Assembly: GCA_022747635.1 (NCBI GenBank)
Contig: JAKTNV010000014.1
Coordinates: 4,219,501 to 4,283,500, forward strand
Length of the DNA stretch: 64,000 nucleotides
Direction: 5' to 3'
DNA from: Hetaerina americana
Lineage: Eukaryota; Arthropoda; Insecta; Odonata; Calopterygidae
The notes under the pieces are model-generated. The model was given only the letters and a program-made list of their open reading frames with translations. It was not told the origin of the DNA and did not search any database. Below, one piece after another: positions 1 through 11,140 of the stretch. Each line of letters starts with the position of its first letter. The stretch's first letter is position 1. Made by a program: the position numbers and the translations under genes.

Positions 1-1615
1 AAACGGAACGGAAGTTAGGTTTGCGGCGAGGGATGAAGGGGGCCAAGGAGGAGGCTTGAAGCAGGGGGGTGGGTGTGAGAGGAGGCAGTTTCACCGTCCC
101 ATCAATTCCTCCCGCCTCATTGCCGCAGTCTTTTTTGACCAGGCCACGATATTGAATCCCAGTGACGTGACTACTACCTAGGAGACGCATTTCATAGTGA
201 TGCTTTCCTTCAGATTGAGTGTCTGGACGTGAGAGGAAAGTTTCGTCGGAGGGGGAAGGAAGAAAGATTGCGAGCGATCTCGGCAGCCGAGCAGCGTCGA
301 TGGGGAATGCGGAGGAGGGGATTTGGGGGGGGGGGTCCCATTGTGAGTGAAGGCGGGAGGGGTTGGGGGCGAGGGCACCATCCGAATCGAACGCGTGTAA
401 CATTATTCAAGTCACCCCGCCCCCTTCCATCACCCTCGCCCCTCTTTCCCTCTCTCTATCCCCTGATTGTGTTTGCGCTGTGCACAGGTGGTGTTCCTGA
501 AATAATGTGATGTTATGCCAGCAAACGTGCATTTAGTAGTTAGGCCGAAGATCCATTTCGAAATAAGCCCCTCGGTTTTCCTATAATTTGTTAACTTTAA
601 TGTCAAGTTGTGTCTAAATATATGATCATAACTAATGACTGAAGAAAAATTCAACCTGCGCGAATTCTTTTGCCCCCTTGGGATATGGTTGGGTGGCACT
701 CGTATGACTGATGGAACAGGTTTTCTTACGACGCGTTCCCGAGAGATTTTCTGGTGGGATCCTGAGTTAATTTGAATGAAATTGAGGGTAAAAGCCAGTA
801 CACTAGGCCCTGTCTTTGTATTTTCTTCGATTTCTTGGTGCATGCAAAATTTATTAGTTTTCAAAAACCTTGTAATTTGGCATAGATTATTGAAAAGAGA
901 TTGAAAAATTGAAAATGAGGTTTTACCCATTTTAAAGTTTCTCGCCCATATGAGGAGAGCACGCGTGTTTGTGACGATCATAGAAAAATGGGAAAGGGTT
1001 GCAACTGCGGCCGGACTTAAATTCTAGCATGTGGAATTCGAAATTAGGCGTTCATTCATTCGAAGCATTCTACCTATTTAAAGGTAGGATTTGAATGGTC
1101 CCTAACGACTATTTACTTCTTAATATTACCATATTCTACTCTTTCTCTGTCCTAAATTATTTTTTGTTTCATTTCTTCGTTACATCTGCAAATCAGTTGT
1201 TACGTTAGCGCCTTTTTTTAGCTTGGTCCATCCAAGAATACAGAGGCTAAGGATATAAGCGGAGCCCCGACTGTGACCTCGGCAGACGGAGTAGAGGGTG
1301 CAAAAATTTAATCGACGCTGGAAACTCTTCCTCAATTAAAATTAAAAGCCAGAAAGCGTCCTCACGGTACAATTATAAAAGTGTGCTCTTAGCTAATGGT
1401 CCTAGTGACAAATATATGCGTGTTTATCAGATTTATTTGCGTTATGTATTCAAATTGTAATGTCGTCATGGATGTCAAGAAATGTGGCTTTTAACTCGAA
1501 CTGAAACCTCAAAGTTCGTTAAAAATTGCTAGGGACGAACAATGAGTTAAAAATAACTCTTGGAAAACATTGAGGATTTAAAGCAAAACATTCATGAAAA
1601 CAATTGAAAGCTATA
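1..1615. other. Unassigned, GC-rich then AT-rich
   Basis: Bases 1-480 are GC-rich, with a G-rich half followed by a CT-rich half. The rest is ordinary AT-rich DNA. No gene or repeat is recognised. Confidence 0.6.
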
Positions 1616-2110
1616 CTAGAGGAGCCCAATAAATAACGGGAATTCGTGCTATTTGGAAAGAATTTGATTTATTTAACGTCCACATAAATATTATCCCCTT
1701 CGAAGTAGTCCCCATTAGATATAGTACGCTTACACCAGCTTGGTTTCCAATCCTCGAAACACTTCTGGAATTCAAATCTTGGGTGTAGCTTTTAGCTCTC
1801 TCAGAGATGCATTTTTAATTTCATCAGTGATTGTAAACTGACGGTCCCATAGGTGCTCTTTATTTTTGGGAACGGGAAACAAGTCACACGGGGCCATCCG
1901 TCGAATAAAGAGGACATCATTACAATGCTGTTTTTTGCCACATATTCACGAACCAACAGTGAAGTGTGAGCCGATGCATTATCGCGGTGAAGCAAAAGCC
2001 ATTGTTTCGCCACAAATACGGGAGTTGCTTTAGTATTGTTTGACCTTGTGGTAAGAACTCATGGTGCACTATGCGAAATAACAAAATTCCCGTAACTTTT
2101 TGAGCACATT
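1616..2110 (-). mobile_element. Decayed mariner (DD34D) 3' fragment
   Basis: Read on the minus strand, this carries the C-terminal half of a mariner transposase, in more than one frame. IVHHEFLPQGQT lies near 2080-2040, LLLHRDNASAHTSLLVREY (second catalytic Asp in HRDN) near 2000-1940, and a C-terminal tail ending GDYFEGDNIYVD near 1690-1660. The third catalytic Asp region is corrupted. The outer end, at 1616, begins CTAGAGGAGCCC after a TA dinucleotide and leads into AACGGGAATT, similar in layout to the mariner end at 37353. The N-terminal half is absent. It is a dead copy, of the same general subfamily as the 37.4 kb element judging by the shared C-terminal GDYFEGDNI. Confidence 0.75.
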
Positions 2111-3030
2111 TCGTATTTGAGATGTAGCCGGCTGGATTAATGCAGTTTTTCCTAATAAATTGCTGAGATTGCGTAAGTACGTAATTTTTAACGCACAGTA
2201 TTGTTGAAGGCAGCAATAAAAAAAAATTGGATCCATCAATGCAAGAAATCCTTTCCCCACTATTCTCGTGGGTTAGGAAAGAGTTTTCATACATATATAA
2301 GAACATAAAAAAGGCACCTTTTTATCTCGAGAGTTTCATAATCAAATAAAAAACTCTTCTGATTGTAAATATCTTAAAATAATCTGCCACCTTCTATGTA
2401 ACGCCCGCAGATTTGAATGTAGATATGTTCCTCGTGGGCTCGTGTGTGAGGTCTGTGCTCAGTGCTGATAAACAGAGGTAAGGAAGTGGCCGAGGCTAAA
2501 GAGTTTGACGGGTTGGGCGGAAGCCCACAAGGAGCGGGGGGTGTAGGAAGGGTCCGAAGCTGCCCGTAATGTGAAGCGGAAGGCGATTGGCGAGTGTGGA
2601 ATCGGTGGGAGGAAATTAAGAGGGTTGGAGGGAGGGGAAATGGCGGAGGGGCGATTGGCGTGTGTAGAGCGCAACTTGTCGCTATGGCGATGGCCACCCT
2701 TCTTTCATTGCCCCTTCCCCACGAATGGGACTCATCTAGAACTAAGCCTTCACCCTTTTTATTGGTACCCTTACTGCAATTATACAACTGTGAACATTTT
2801 GAAAAGTAAATATGGATATATTTACTGCATGTAATACGTCGAAACCACTTAGGATTGATTTAGGAAGAAGGTAATCGTCTGAAAATTTCCATCTGGTCTA
2901 ATTTACATGTATGCTCTCAGAGCTATTTTATGACTCCATTTGACCTATTGTCCTTTTTTAATAACCATTTTTTTGATTGAAAAGCCTTTTGAGTCCTTTA
3001 TAGATTTGATGAATGCTGTAATAACATTAT

Positions 3031-3033
<3 letters not shown>
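2111..3033. other. Unassigned, small GC-rich patch
   Basis: 2480-2740 is purine-rich (GGAGG, GGGGAAATGG). Otherwise AT-rich. Open frames here have no recognisable motif. Confidence 0.55.

Positions 3034-3086
<53 letters not shown>
3034..3086. repeat. (TA)n microsatellite
   Basis: About 53 bp of uninterrupted AT/TA dinucleotides. The apparent ORF through it, coding YIYIYI, is spurious. Confidence 0.95.
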
Positions 3087-3089
<3 letters not shown>

Positions 3090-5089
3090 CTCATGTTCTG
3101 AAATAAAATGAAAACTTATCTCCGTATCTGCTATGAAGTTAACTGGTGAAATTTCCTGTCGGCCTCTTAAGTTAATAATAATTATTACTGTCAAAAATAT
3201 TTCAGGAATAAAGTCGCAGGTCAAGGTCTCCTGAGCGAATAAACGTCAATTGCTGCACAAACAGTGTAGCAGTAATTATCCTGTTACGTAGTCCACATAA
3301 TTTCAGGGCACACCAATTTCGTATATAATTAAAAGATAAAGCATCTGTGTCTTCCGTCGAATATAATTAATTAAACAATGTTTTTTTAAATCAACACTCA
3401 TTTGGAATGTTTAAACCTAAAACAATCGTTCTTCAAGAAATTTTTTCTCTATGCACTTTTATGGAGTAAGAATCACTTATTTAAAATAATTACATAGAAA
3501 ATTCCATAATTTCTTTCTCTGAAGCTTTGGAACGGGTGTAAAAATGTTTAAGCAAGGTTACGGCGTACAGTGTACTATAACTATCCCGTTTCAGCCACAT
3601 TTAGCCAAATTCAAGCCTAGCCACCGCAATTAAGTTAAAAATGCATAGTTAATATATATAAACATCCAATACTTACGTACAGTGGATTTTCTCCTGAGTA
3701 GGAAGTTGGACACATTTATCTAGGCCATTATATAGGATCCTGTAGATATCTTGCCTCCAAAAAAGACGAAAAGCAACATAACCCTACCCTGTTCTTTAGA
3801 GAAAATTTATTTAATATGAAAATAAGAGAAATATTGGCTATATTGAAAATAAATAAACTTGCTTCTCAAAAGCAGTGTAATAAAGGCAAGTCAATGTAAT
3901 TGTTTGCTGTTGTGGTATTCTATATTTAATGAAAATCACACCCGTAGTCAATGCAAGGTATACGGGTATCTATAAACATAGGCTTGTATAATAGGCGCAG
4001 TATACTATATTGATGTTTAAATTTAAAATATTTTATTTTAGGGAAACTTAAAGTGAACCTTTTGTCAGCTTATACATGCTATTTTAGTCTATTCATTTTC
4101 TTACATCATGAAAGACATAAGAATTCCCACATTCAACTAAAGGGCAATGTGATTGATGTATTAAATGCGGACATAATTCTCTCCGAGTTGGTCATGAATT
4201 ACTGTTCCATTGAAACCAATTCTTATTTATTTATTCGTTAATTAAATTGCAATTTGCAATTAACCTGTGGGCAATATACAGTTAAATAAAAGTAAGGTAA
4301 CACCCAATTAAGGTACACTAAGATCAAAGAATCAGTTAAACCAGTCGATATTTAAAAATTACAGTCGTGACCGAAAATTTTAATTTTCAGTTACAAAAAT
4401 TATAGAAAAAAACAATCAGGTAATGGCCAAATCAAAGCGTAGAAAGATAAAATAATTTAGTCCTTGATTTTGTGTTAATTATGTTGGGAGAAATGATTTC
4501 AATTTTCATAGCTTGATATTTCCACAGAATAGTAAAGACTTACAACCATTTTTCTTATAATTACTATTCATAAAAAATCTGTGTGATCAATCAAATGCAA
4601 AAGTTTCACTTGAAACTGATAAAAATACCCGTAAAAAAACTTTTTAATGTTCGACTTTAATTTTTAAGATAAAAACTTGATATTTTCTAGATATCACTAA
4701 TACGGCACTCTATTTAATGCTTTTAAAATCCAATTTTTCTCTGACTTCGTTTCTTCTTTTACAAAATATGCATCAAATACTACTAAAGCTCTCGATAAAT
4801 TATCTCAATGAATGAATCTAGCTCAGATAAGCAGGCTGGGCGGTCGTCATATTTACAATGATGATGTCATCCTGGTGTATTTTCCAGGAGGATGGAGGAA
4901 TGCTGGTAGATGGGATTCCACAGGGACTGTAAAATTACCGGAAACACCGACTTATTTCCATTGAGGCAGTAAAAAGGGTTGAAAAAGAGAAGTAGACTGA
5001 ATGGCGCAGTCATCTCAATTCAACGCGTGAGCCCTTTGAAAGCACCTTCGAGTCATGTCTGTGGGCAGATGGATCATTTGAGGCCCTTG
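3087..5089. other. Unassigned AT-rich DNA
   Basis: Nothing recognised. A short motif near 4860 (GATGATGTCATC) is palindromic but isolated. Confidence 0.6.
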
Positions 5090-5345
5090 ATGGTGGGGCG
5101 CTCTCTCGGAGCCGTCGTCCCTTGGAGGAGGAGAGGCGAAAGGCGACAAGGGCGCGAATGTTCCCTCTCTCTCCTCTCGAGGGATCTCGCCTACGCGCGC
5201 TCTCGGAGGAGGAGGGACTCATTTCGCAGCGCGGATCCAACTGGCACTTCTATGGCAGCGGCAGCAACCGAATGGACGCTTCCGGAGACGCCGCAGTTTC
5301 AGTAGTGCTCCCGTTTAGCACGTCTCTCCCTCTCTCTCTCTCTCG
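5090..5345 (+). promoter_or_regulatory. CpG-rich promoter-like block
   Basis: This is a CpG-rich island in AT-rich surroundings, with GAGG/CTCT (GAGA-factor-like) tracts and an arthropod initiator match TTTCAGTAGT (TCAGT at 5299-5303) followed by a CT microsatellite. No TATA box is seen, and no exon with recognisable coding follows. It could be the TSS of an unrecognised transcript or just a GC island. Confidence 0.28.
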
Positions 5346-8300
5346 ATCGGATTCTCGAATCGGTCTCGACCCACTCGTCATTCTTCCCCAGCCGGTGTCC
5401 ACGACGCCATCGAATCTGGGCGTCGCAGCAGTTCCATTTCAGCGAAATGGAGTACCGTCGGCAAGATCCTCTTTGTTTTGTAGAGGAGGAGCACTTTTTC
5501 GTACTATTGATTGCATGTATTGCTTGAACCAACGTATCACGAAGTACGTATCACACCGTCTCGCATTTGCTGGCAAACCGTAATGTTTCCCCGGCTGAAA
5601 AGTTTTCATGAAAATGAATGTTTGCTGAAGTTGAACAATAAAATTCAGAAGTTAATCGAATACGGCCTCACTTTATTTGTTTAACCTCCTCATATGACAA
5701 TCCGAGAGAGAGTTTTTCTCGTGGTAAGCCCATAGAGAATATAAAAATTTGTGACTGAAGTTGTATCGCACTTCATTAATTTTTGTTTCCAGGGATTCGC
5801 AGTAAGAACGAATTCAATTTGACTGAAAGCATGGGAAATTGACTGCCAAAACTTCAACCATTGAATATTTAATTTCTTTGTGTTATTCCACCTCCGTTCA
5901 CCTAGGATATTTTTGTGAATTATAGAGTGAGCAATTATTTACGATGGCTCATTCGTCCGGAAACTCCACAGCATATCTCGGCGGCATATCATATCTCATA
6001 TTTTCATTTAAGTCAGTAAAAATGGATTAAAATTCTATTCATATTCTAAATGCTAATTGAATCCATAATGTCCATAATAATATCATAAAATATTATTACC
6101 AGCACAATTCGCAACAATCACTGAGAAATTAAAGGGTTAATTAGATGCATGCATATAAATTTCCCTAGGCCACCGTTAACATTAACTGTTTTAATCTTTA
6201 ATTTAAATAATAATCATTTGTTTAGCTTTTCTCCTAAAATTACTTGTTATTTTCAACATGGGACATTATATGGGTGTTTAAAATCCATGATTTCTGCGAT
6301 AAAATGATACTAAGTAGAGGATCTACGTCTATATAGGCGTTTCGCATCTGCTGAGAATTATTGGTTGCACTCAGTTCAACTTCGCTCGGTTTCGTACTAC
6401 TCGACATGGATAGGGATACATTTTTGTTTTGACCCAGTAAAAGCGACCCAGATTAGTCTTGAGAGATAGAGATTAAACGAGATTTTAGCGTTTTAAATCT
6501 AAACTGCCCATAATTCCCATCAAGGAAGGTCAAAGTCGCTTATGACGGATATCATGGTGAAACCAACCAATTGGATGCCAAGAATATGCAGGGATCGACA
6601 GTTGAGTATTTATTTGGATTTTTTTAGGGATAAAATGCAGTATCTTAAATGGATACTTCATTTTTTGTATAATTGTAACTCAATAATTAAAAATTATATG
6701 CTAAGACATATGATTAGGAAATAGTTAACTTTAGAAAAGATTATCAAATTTTGTAGTCTTCTCGAACCTTTCTTTTTCGAAATTTTTCTTAATGATCAAA
6801 ATGAAGACCCTTATGAACGAATTTTGGTCTTATTCATTTTAACAGAGCACCTATATTCCTTTTTCAATTTGCAAGTTACATCAGAATCGCTCGACGACAG
6901 GCACATCAATTCCACCACTGACGTCACTCATTCCATCAAATTTCTGACCGACTCGTGACTTATGTAAGTGCCTTTCTGAAAGCCTATTGATATAAAACCA
7001 ATGGATAATAGATATTTAAGCAAAATTTAAGGCGAACTCATAACCACTCTGTCGAAACTCTCTGCCCACTTTTAGTACTTTGGCTTAATTCAATTCAACT
7101 CAAGCGATATATTCAAATGGAGAGCTTTAAGGGTCTCAGTAGATCAGCGACCTCGCGAAAATTTCGAAACGATTTATTGGCCATCAGAAGCCACCTAGCG
7201 AATTTTTGGCTCGCCTACAAAAAAAAAGGGTAGGCCCTTCCACACTTTTCACGGCTCCTACTTATTACTTATCTTTCCCCCTCTCCCACTCAAATTCCCC
7301 ACACCCACCCTTCTTTCTTCCTTCCTCGTTTTCTTCTGAACCCCTACCCCACACCCAAGGGATCTTTCCGCTCTCAAAAACCCCTCTTCGGCCCTCACCC
7401 CACCCAATCCCTATTCCCTCTTTCCTGTCTTTTCGAGGGCGGTGGTGGCGGGAGAGGGGGGGAAGAAAGGGGTTCCTTGGTGTCAATTAAAGGCCTTCCC
7501 TTAAACCCACCCTCCCTTCCCTGTCGCCATTCCTTCCTCTATCCTTCGGAGAGGGGTCGGCGGAAGCAGATCACAGGCGGTGAAATTGACAGTAGACTTT
7601 TGTGCCTTATTGTGGCTAAGTGCTGGGGGTTATTGACAGACGACTCGTAATTGTTTCGTGGGTACCTAACGCACGTCGCTGAGTGAAAGCAGGCGAGGAG
7701 GGGGCCACGGTAGGCGAGATGAGTGGGCACTAACGCAGGAGACAAGCGCCATCGGAGGAGGAGTCACCGAACAGGAGGTGTGAATGGGACGGGGAGGAGG
7801 GAGCGGAGGGACAAATTTATAGAAGCCCTGAATTTGTCGCACTCCCTTGTGAGAGTGTGTGAGCGGAGGGTAAGGGTCTCCTTATTCCCTCGCATTTCTT
7901 CGGGTGCCCCTAACCTGCGTTTCCGCTGATTGAAGTTCCCGGTGGCCTGATTTCAGGGAAGCATTGGATCGTGTGATCGCCTCTCTGAGGTTTAGGTCGA
8001 GGCGCAAGTAGAAGCGACCTACACAAGTCGTCTCTTGGTGGGATATTTCGGTGAGCCGATGGAATTATCTGGAAAATATGTTACGCGTACTCTTCAGGGT
8101 AAATTACCCCTATTTATATCGTGAATCGAGTTTGTATCTTTATATGGAATGTTATTTGAGTATTTTAAATCCTTTATATTTACCCTATATTAGAGAGTTA
8201 AAATATTTTTCCTGAGAAAACACAACCTTGCAATGTCTTTCATCCTTGTCACTTGGACCTTAGAAAATCTATGAATTGCTCTACTTGAAAATAAAGTTTC

Positions 8301-8790
8301 ATTTTCGCAATGACAAGAGTTGTATATTTATCAAAACGGGAAGGTAATACAATAAATAGCAGCTACTTTGATCAGTCAGATGAGGTTTGATTATTTCTTA
8401 CAAAATAACTCGTATTTAAAGCATTCTTTAAGATTTATTCCTTAGATCAGTACAGCAATAGCATAGCATTTTCAAGCTATCATACTCCTGATCAAATTTC
8501 GTTTATTACCGGCAAACTTCAATGACATAGTTTATCGTTATAAAGACTTTTTAGGTAATTTATAATTTAGGATCATTGCAGTGATTAATATTGCATACTA
8601 GAGAGTTATGGTGTATAGAAAAAAGATTTTAATTCTCGATGATCATGCCTTGGAATATCGAGCGAATTATTATTTTAAAATACGCATTTTTAAGTGTATT
8701 CATTTCTTTGCTATAACAATTGTTTTAGAACGGTGCACAATGGACGAACAATTTTTATAGCGATGTATATTACAGTGCTTATCGTTATTT
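5346..8790. other. Unassigned, with pyrimidine/purine switch
   Basis: 7260-7560 is strongly pyrimidine-rich, broken by a G-rich stretch at 7435-7475. 7680-7810 is G-rich. No coding signature. Confidence 0.55.
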
Positions 8791-9066
8791 GGAGGTCGTG
8801 GTGGCTCAGTGGGTAAACCGTTGGACTACCGATCGGTGGGCCCGGATTCCGGGCCAACCGATCCTCCACCTCTGGAATAGAAACGCCTCTGAGCACTCTC
8901 ATTTTCACTCAATCTGTGTGTGATTTTTCGGTTACCAGGTCTACCAGGAAAATCGCAGGTGACGCAGTGGAAGGACATGGCCTCTCTATCCTGATGTGGG
9001 AACGCTGTTAACATAATTACTGGGTGAACTCTACCCTCACCTATTAAACACAACTCCGGGTTTGCA
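8791..9066 (+). mobile_element. tRNA-derived SINE
   Basis: The head GGAGGTCGTGGTGGCTCAGT carries an A-box-like TGGCTCAGTGG. Downstream, CCCGGATTCCGGGCC is a degenerate B-box/T-arm. A 200-bp body follows with two facing repeats of the TACCAGG type (8930-8960). The anticodon-arm region cannot form a good tRNA, so this is a SINE and not a tRNA gene. Confidence 0.65.
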
Positions 9067-9509
9067 ACTGTGATTGTTTTTCATCATATGAATGTTTTAG
9101 CCGGTATATCAAAGTTCATAGTCTTATGAGGAGAGAAAAAGCCTGATACGGACCCAGGGGAGCATGGAGAAGAAGGTGACAAGGTACCGCCCCAAGTTAA
9201 AACTCATGCAGGTACATTCGTCTCTAATGGTAGAGAATACACATTTATTCTTTAAATACTATAAGTTAATGGCATACTTGAATAAGTGGAAGAATTTGTC
9301 AGTTTTGGGTGCAAAATTACTTCAAAAGGAAGAATCAAGCAGCATATACGAGGGTCATCCGGAAAGTAGTACCCGTTCGTGCCGCATGAAGTGCTGACGA
9401 CGCGAGTAGCCGCTGGACGAGGTCAGATAGCTTCAGTGGCTTGTCTGCCTTCTCTGAGCCAAGTTGCGTGACGCTAGCATTGCCTGTGTTGTTTCTGTGA
9501 TTGTTTACA

Positions 9510-9908
9510 ATGTTTAAAAAAATTGAGAACGCCGCCAGTTGTGAAGTGAGGGCAGTGATTAAATTCCTCAATGCAAGAAACGTTCGCCCATATGATATTC
9601 ATCGCCAATTAAAGGAGGTGTGTGGAGACAATGTAATGGACGAGTCGTCTGTTCGGCGGTGGTGTCGCAACTTCAACATGGGGAGGGGGAACACACACGA
9701 CGATGAGCGTTCGGAGAGACCGTCTGTCATTACAGACCAACTGGTGAGCTCAGTTGACGAATTCGTGAGGAACGATCGGCGCGTCACAATTGATGACATC
9801 TGTGAGCATTTTCCCAATGTTTCTCGAACAATTGTTCATGAAATTGTTAAACACCATCTGCATTATGCAAAAATTTGTGCAAGATGGGTCCCTCGCGTAT
9901 CTCAATGA
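9510..9908 (+). pseudogene. Truncated mariner transposase, DNA-binding half
   Basis: The ORF opens with ATG at 9510 (MFKKIENAASCEVRAVIKF). It contains the bipartite helix-turn-helix region typical of mariner: SVRRWCRNFNMGRG, the linker DDERSERPSV, then VTIDDICEHFPNVSRTIVHEIV and the WVPR motif. Translation stops shortly after WVPR, where the internal deletion joins. The catalytic DD34D domain is absent. The remaining C-terminal piece (KDYAAGIQKLVTRYDKCLNL, about 9910-10002) continues in another frame. If expressed, the truncated protein would bind ends but not cut them. That is inference. Confidence 0.85.
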
Positions 9909-9909
9909 G

Positions 9910-10002
9910 CTGGCGGCGAAGGACTATGCAGCAGGAATACAGAAACTTGTCACACGTTATGACAAATGCCTTAATTTGCTTGGAGATTATGTTGAGAAGT
10001 AG
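9910..10002 (+). pseudogene. Mariner transposase C-terminal tail, out of frame
   Basis: The frame ends AAGIQKLVTRYDKCLNLLGD and then stops at 10000-10002. This matches the usual mariner C-terminus (… RWxKCVxxxGDYVE). It is separated from the N-terminal ORF by the deletion junction near 9893-9908, which also changes frame. Confidence 0.75.
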
Positions 10003-10103
10003 TTTAAAGTATCCTCTTTCAAATAAAATTTTTTATGTTTGTTAATATTTACTTTTGTCTTTTTATTTCACGAACGGGTACTACTTTCCGGATGACCCTC
10101 GTA

Positions 10104-10924
10104 GAAATTAAGCTGAACAGTTAAGAAGGCTTCATATCATAAAATATTTATGCAAATACCAAGTTTAGAAATAACTTTTGTAAGGTGTGACCCTTTCAAC
10201 AATAGAAGCAGCCAAAAAAAATATTGTGTTCAATTAAAATGTTGTGCCATGAAATAATAATGAAAATTAACCGATTTTCAGAATAGAGAATGAAGAATTC
10301 TTTCGAATAGAGGGAGAAGAAAGAAATGAGTTTTGATGAGAAGAAGAAGAATGTGTTTAAAGGAAGTCAAATAAACGGAAACATTTCTCAGTTACGACGG
10401 CTCTCTAAAGACAATTGCTCAAGTAAACTTAGAGGGGTAATTCTATCGTGGAAGGCCAATATTAAGCAACAGAAGGCAAATAATGGAGCAGGCCATGGAA
10501 GATGTCGGGTCCTGCAGCGATGAAGAGATTGACGAGTAACGGAATAGTATGAAGAGCTGCTTCAAGCCATTAATCGTATTGATAATCTGTGATGTTATAA
10601 AAAGTTTACTTAATCCAACTTATAATTAGGGTTCCTATTAGGGAGTTAATTTTTTACTGGTTCAAATTTTATTCAGCTCGTGAATTCATACGAGGCAAAA
10701 TTCTTCACTCATGGCAGTACAAAATTCACAAAAGCTTAAATGTTAAAAGACTCCTCTTTTTCGCCTGGTGTTAAACAAGTGGGTCTTCAAGTGGGTCTTT
10801 CATTTATTTTCCGAGTTTGGCTATTTACTAAGTATAGCCTTTTGAAATATTTTCTCTCCTCTTATAAAATTCTCTAATTAATATCCACAAGGCATCTTAT
10901 CTTTATTTTTTGGAATGTATTGGT
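10104..10924. other. Unassigned AT-rich DNA
   Basis: Purine-rich around 10280-10350 (GAAGAAGAAG). Nothing else recognised. Confidence 0.55.
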
Positions 10925-11140
10925 GATGAGAGTATTGCTCCTACAGATGTAGGCACTCATTTTGAAAGGTCTGCAGTAATCGCGTCGTCCTCCATTCCGA
11001 TTTTCACTTGATTCAGCGGTCGAGACCCTGGCAAAGACGGTGCTCACTCTAGGATTAGATCCCTCAATCCCCAGATTAGCTGACGAGCACACCGCCTGCC
11101 CCACCCGACCACTCCACTCACCTCGCATTGTTTGAGCCAT
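10925..11140 (-). mobile_element. Possible tRNA-derived SINE
   Basis: On the minus strand, GGTCGGGTGGGGCAGGCGGT resembles an A-box region. CTCGTCAGCTAATC resembles an anticodon arm, and GGATCTAATCC resembles a B-box (about 11125-11055), with a body running down to about 10925. The T-arm departs from consensus at several bases. Confidence 0.42.

Larger units (their letters stand above)
9349..10101 (+). mobile_element. Internally deleted mariner with perfect TIRs
   Basis: This is a 753-bp element bounded by identical 33-bp terminal inverted repeats (9349-9381 and 10069-10101, starting CGAGGGTCATCCGGAAAGTA). It is flanked by TA duplications at 9347-9348 and 10102-10103. Inside is the N-terminal DNA-binding part of a mariner transposase joined to its last 30 or so residues. 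About 500 bp, covering the whole catalytic domain, is missing compared with a normal 1.3 kb mariner. It cannot transpose alone but keeps intact ends, so it is a potential non-autonomous substrate. Confidence 0.93.

Noticed and set aside
430..981. 183-codon minus-strand ORF
   Set aside because: No recognisable domain or ordered composition, and no splice or promoter context. Consistent with chance in this much DNA.
3027..3224. ORF with YIYIYI repeats
   Set aside because: Translation of a TA microsatellite.
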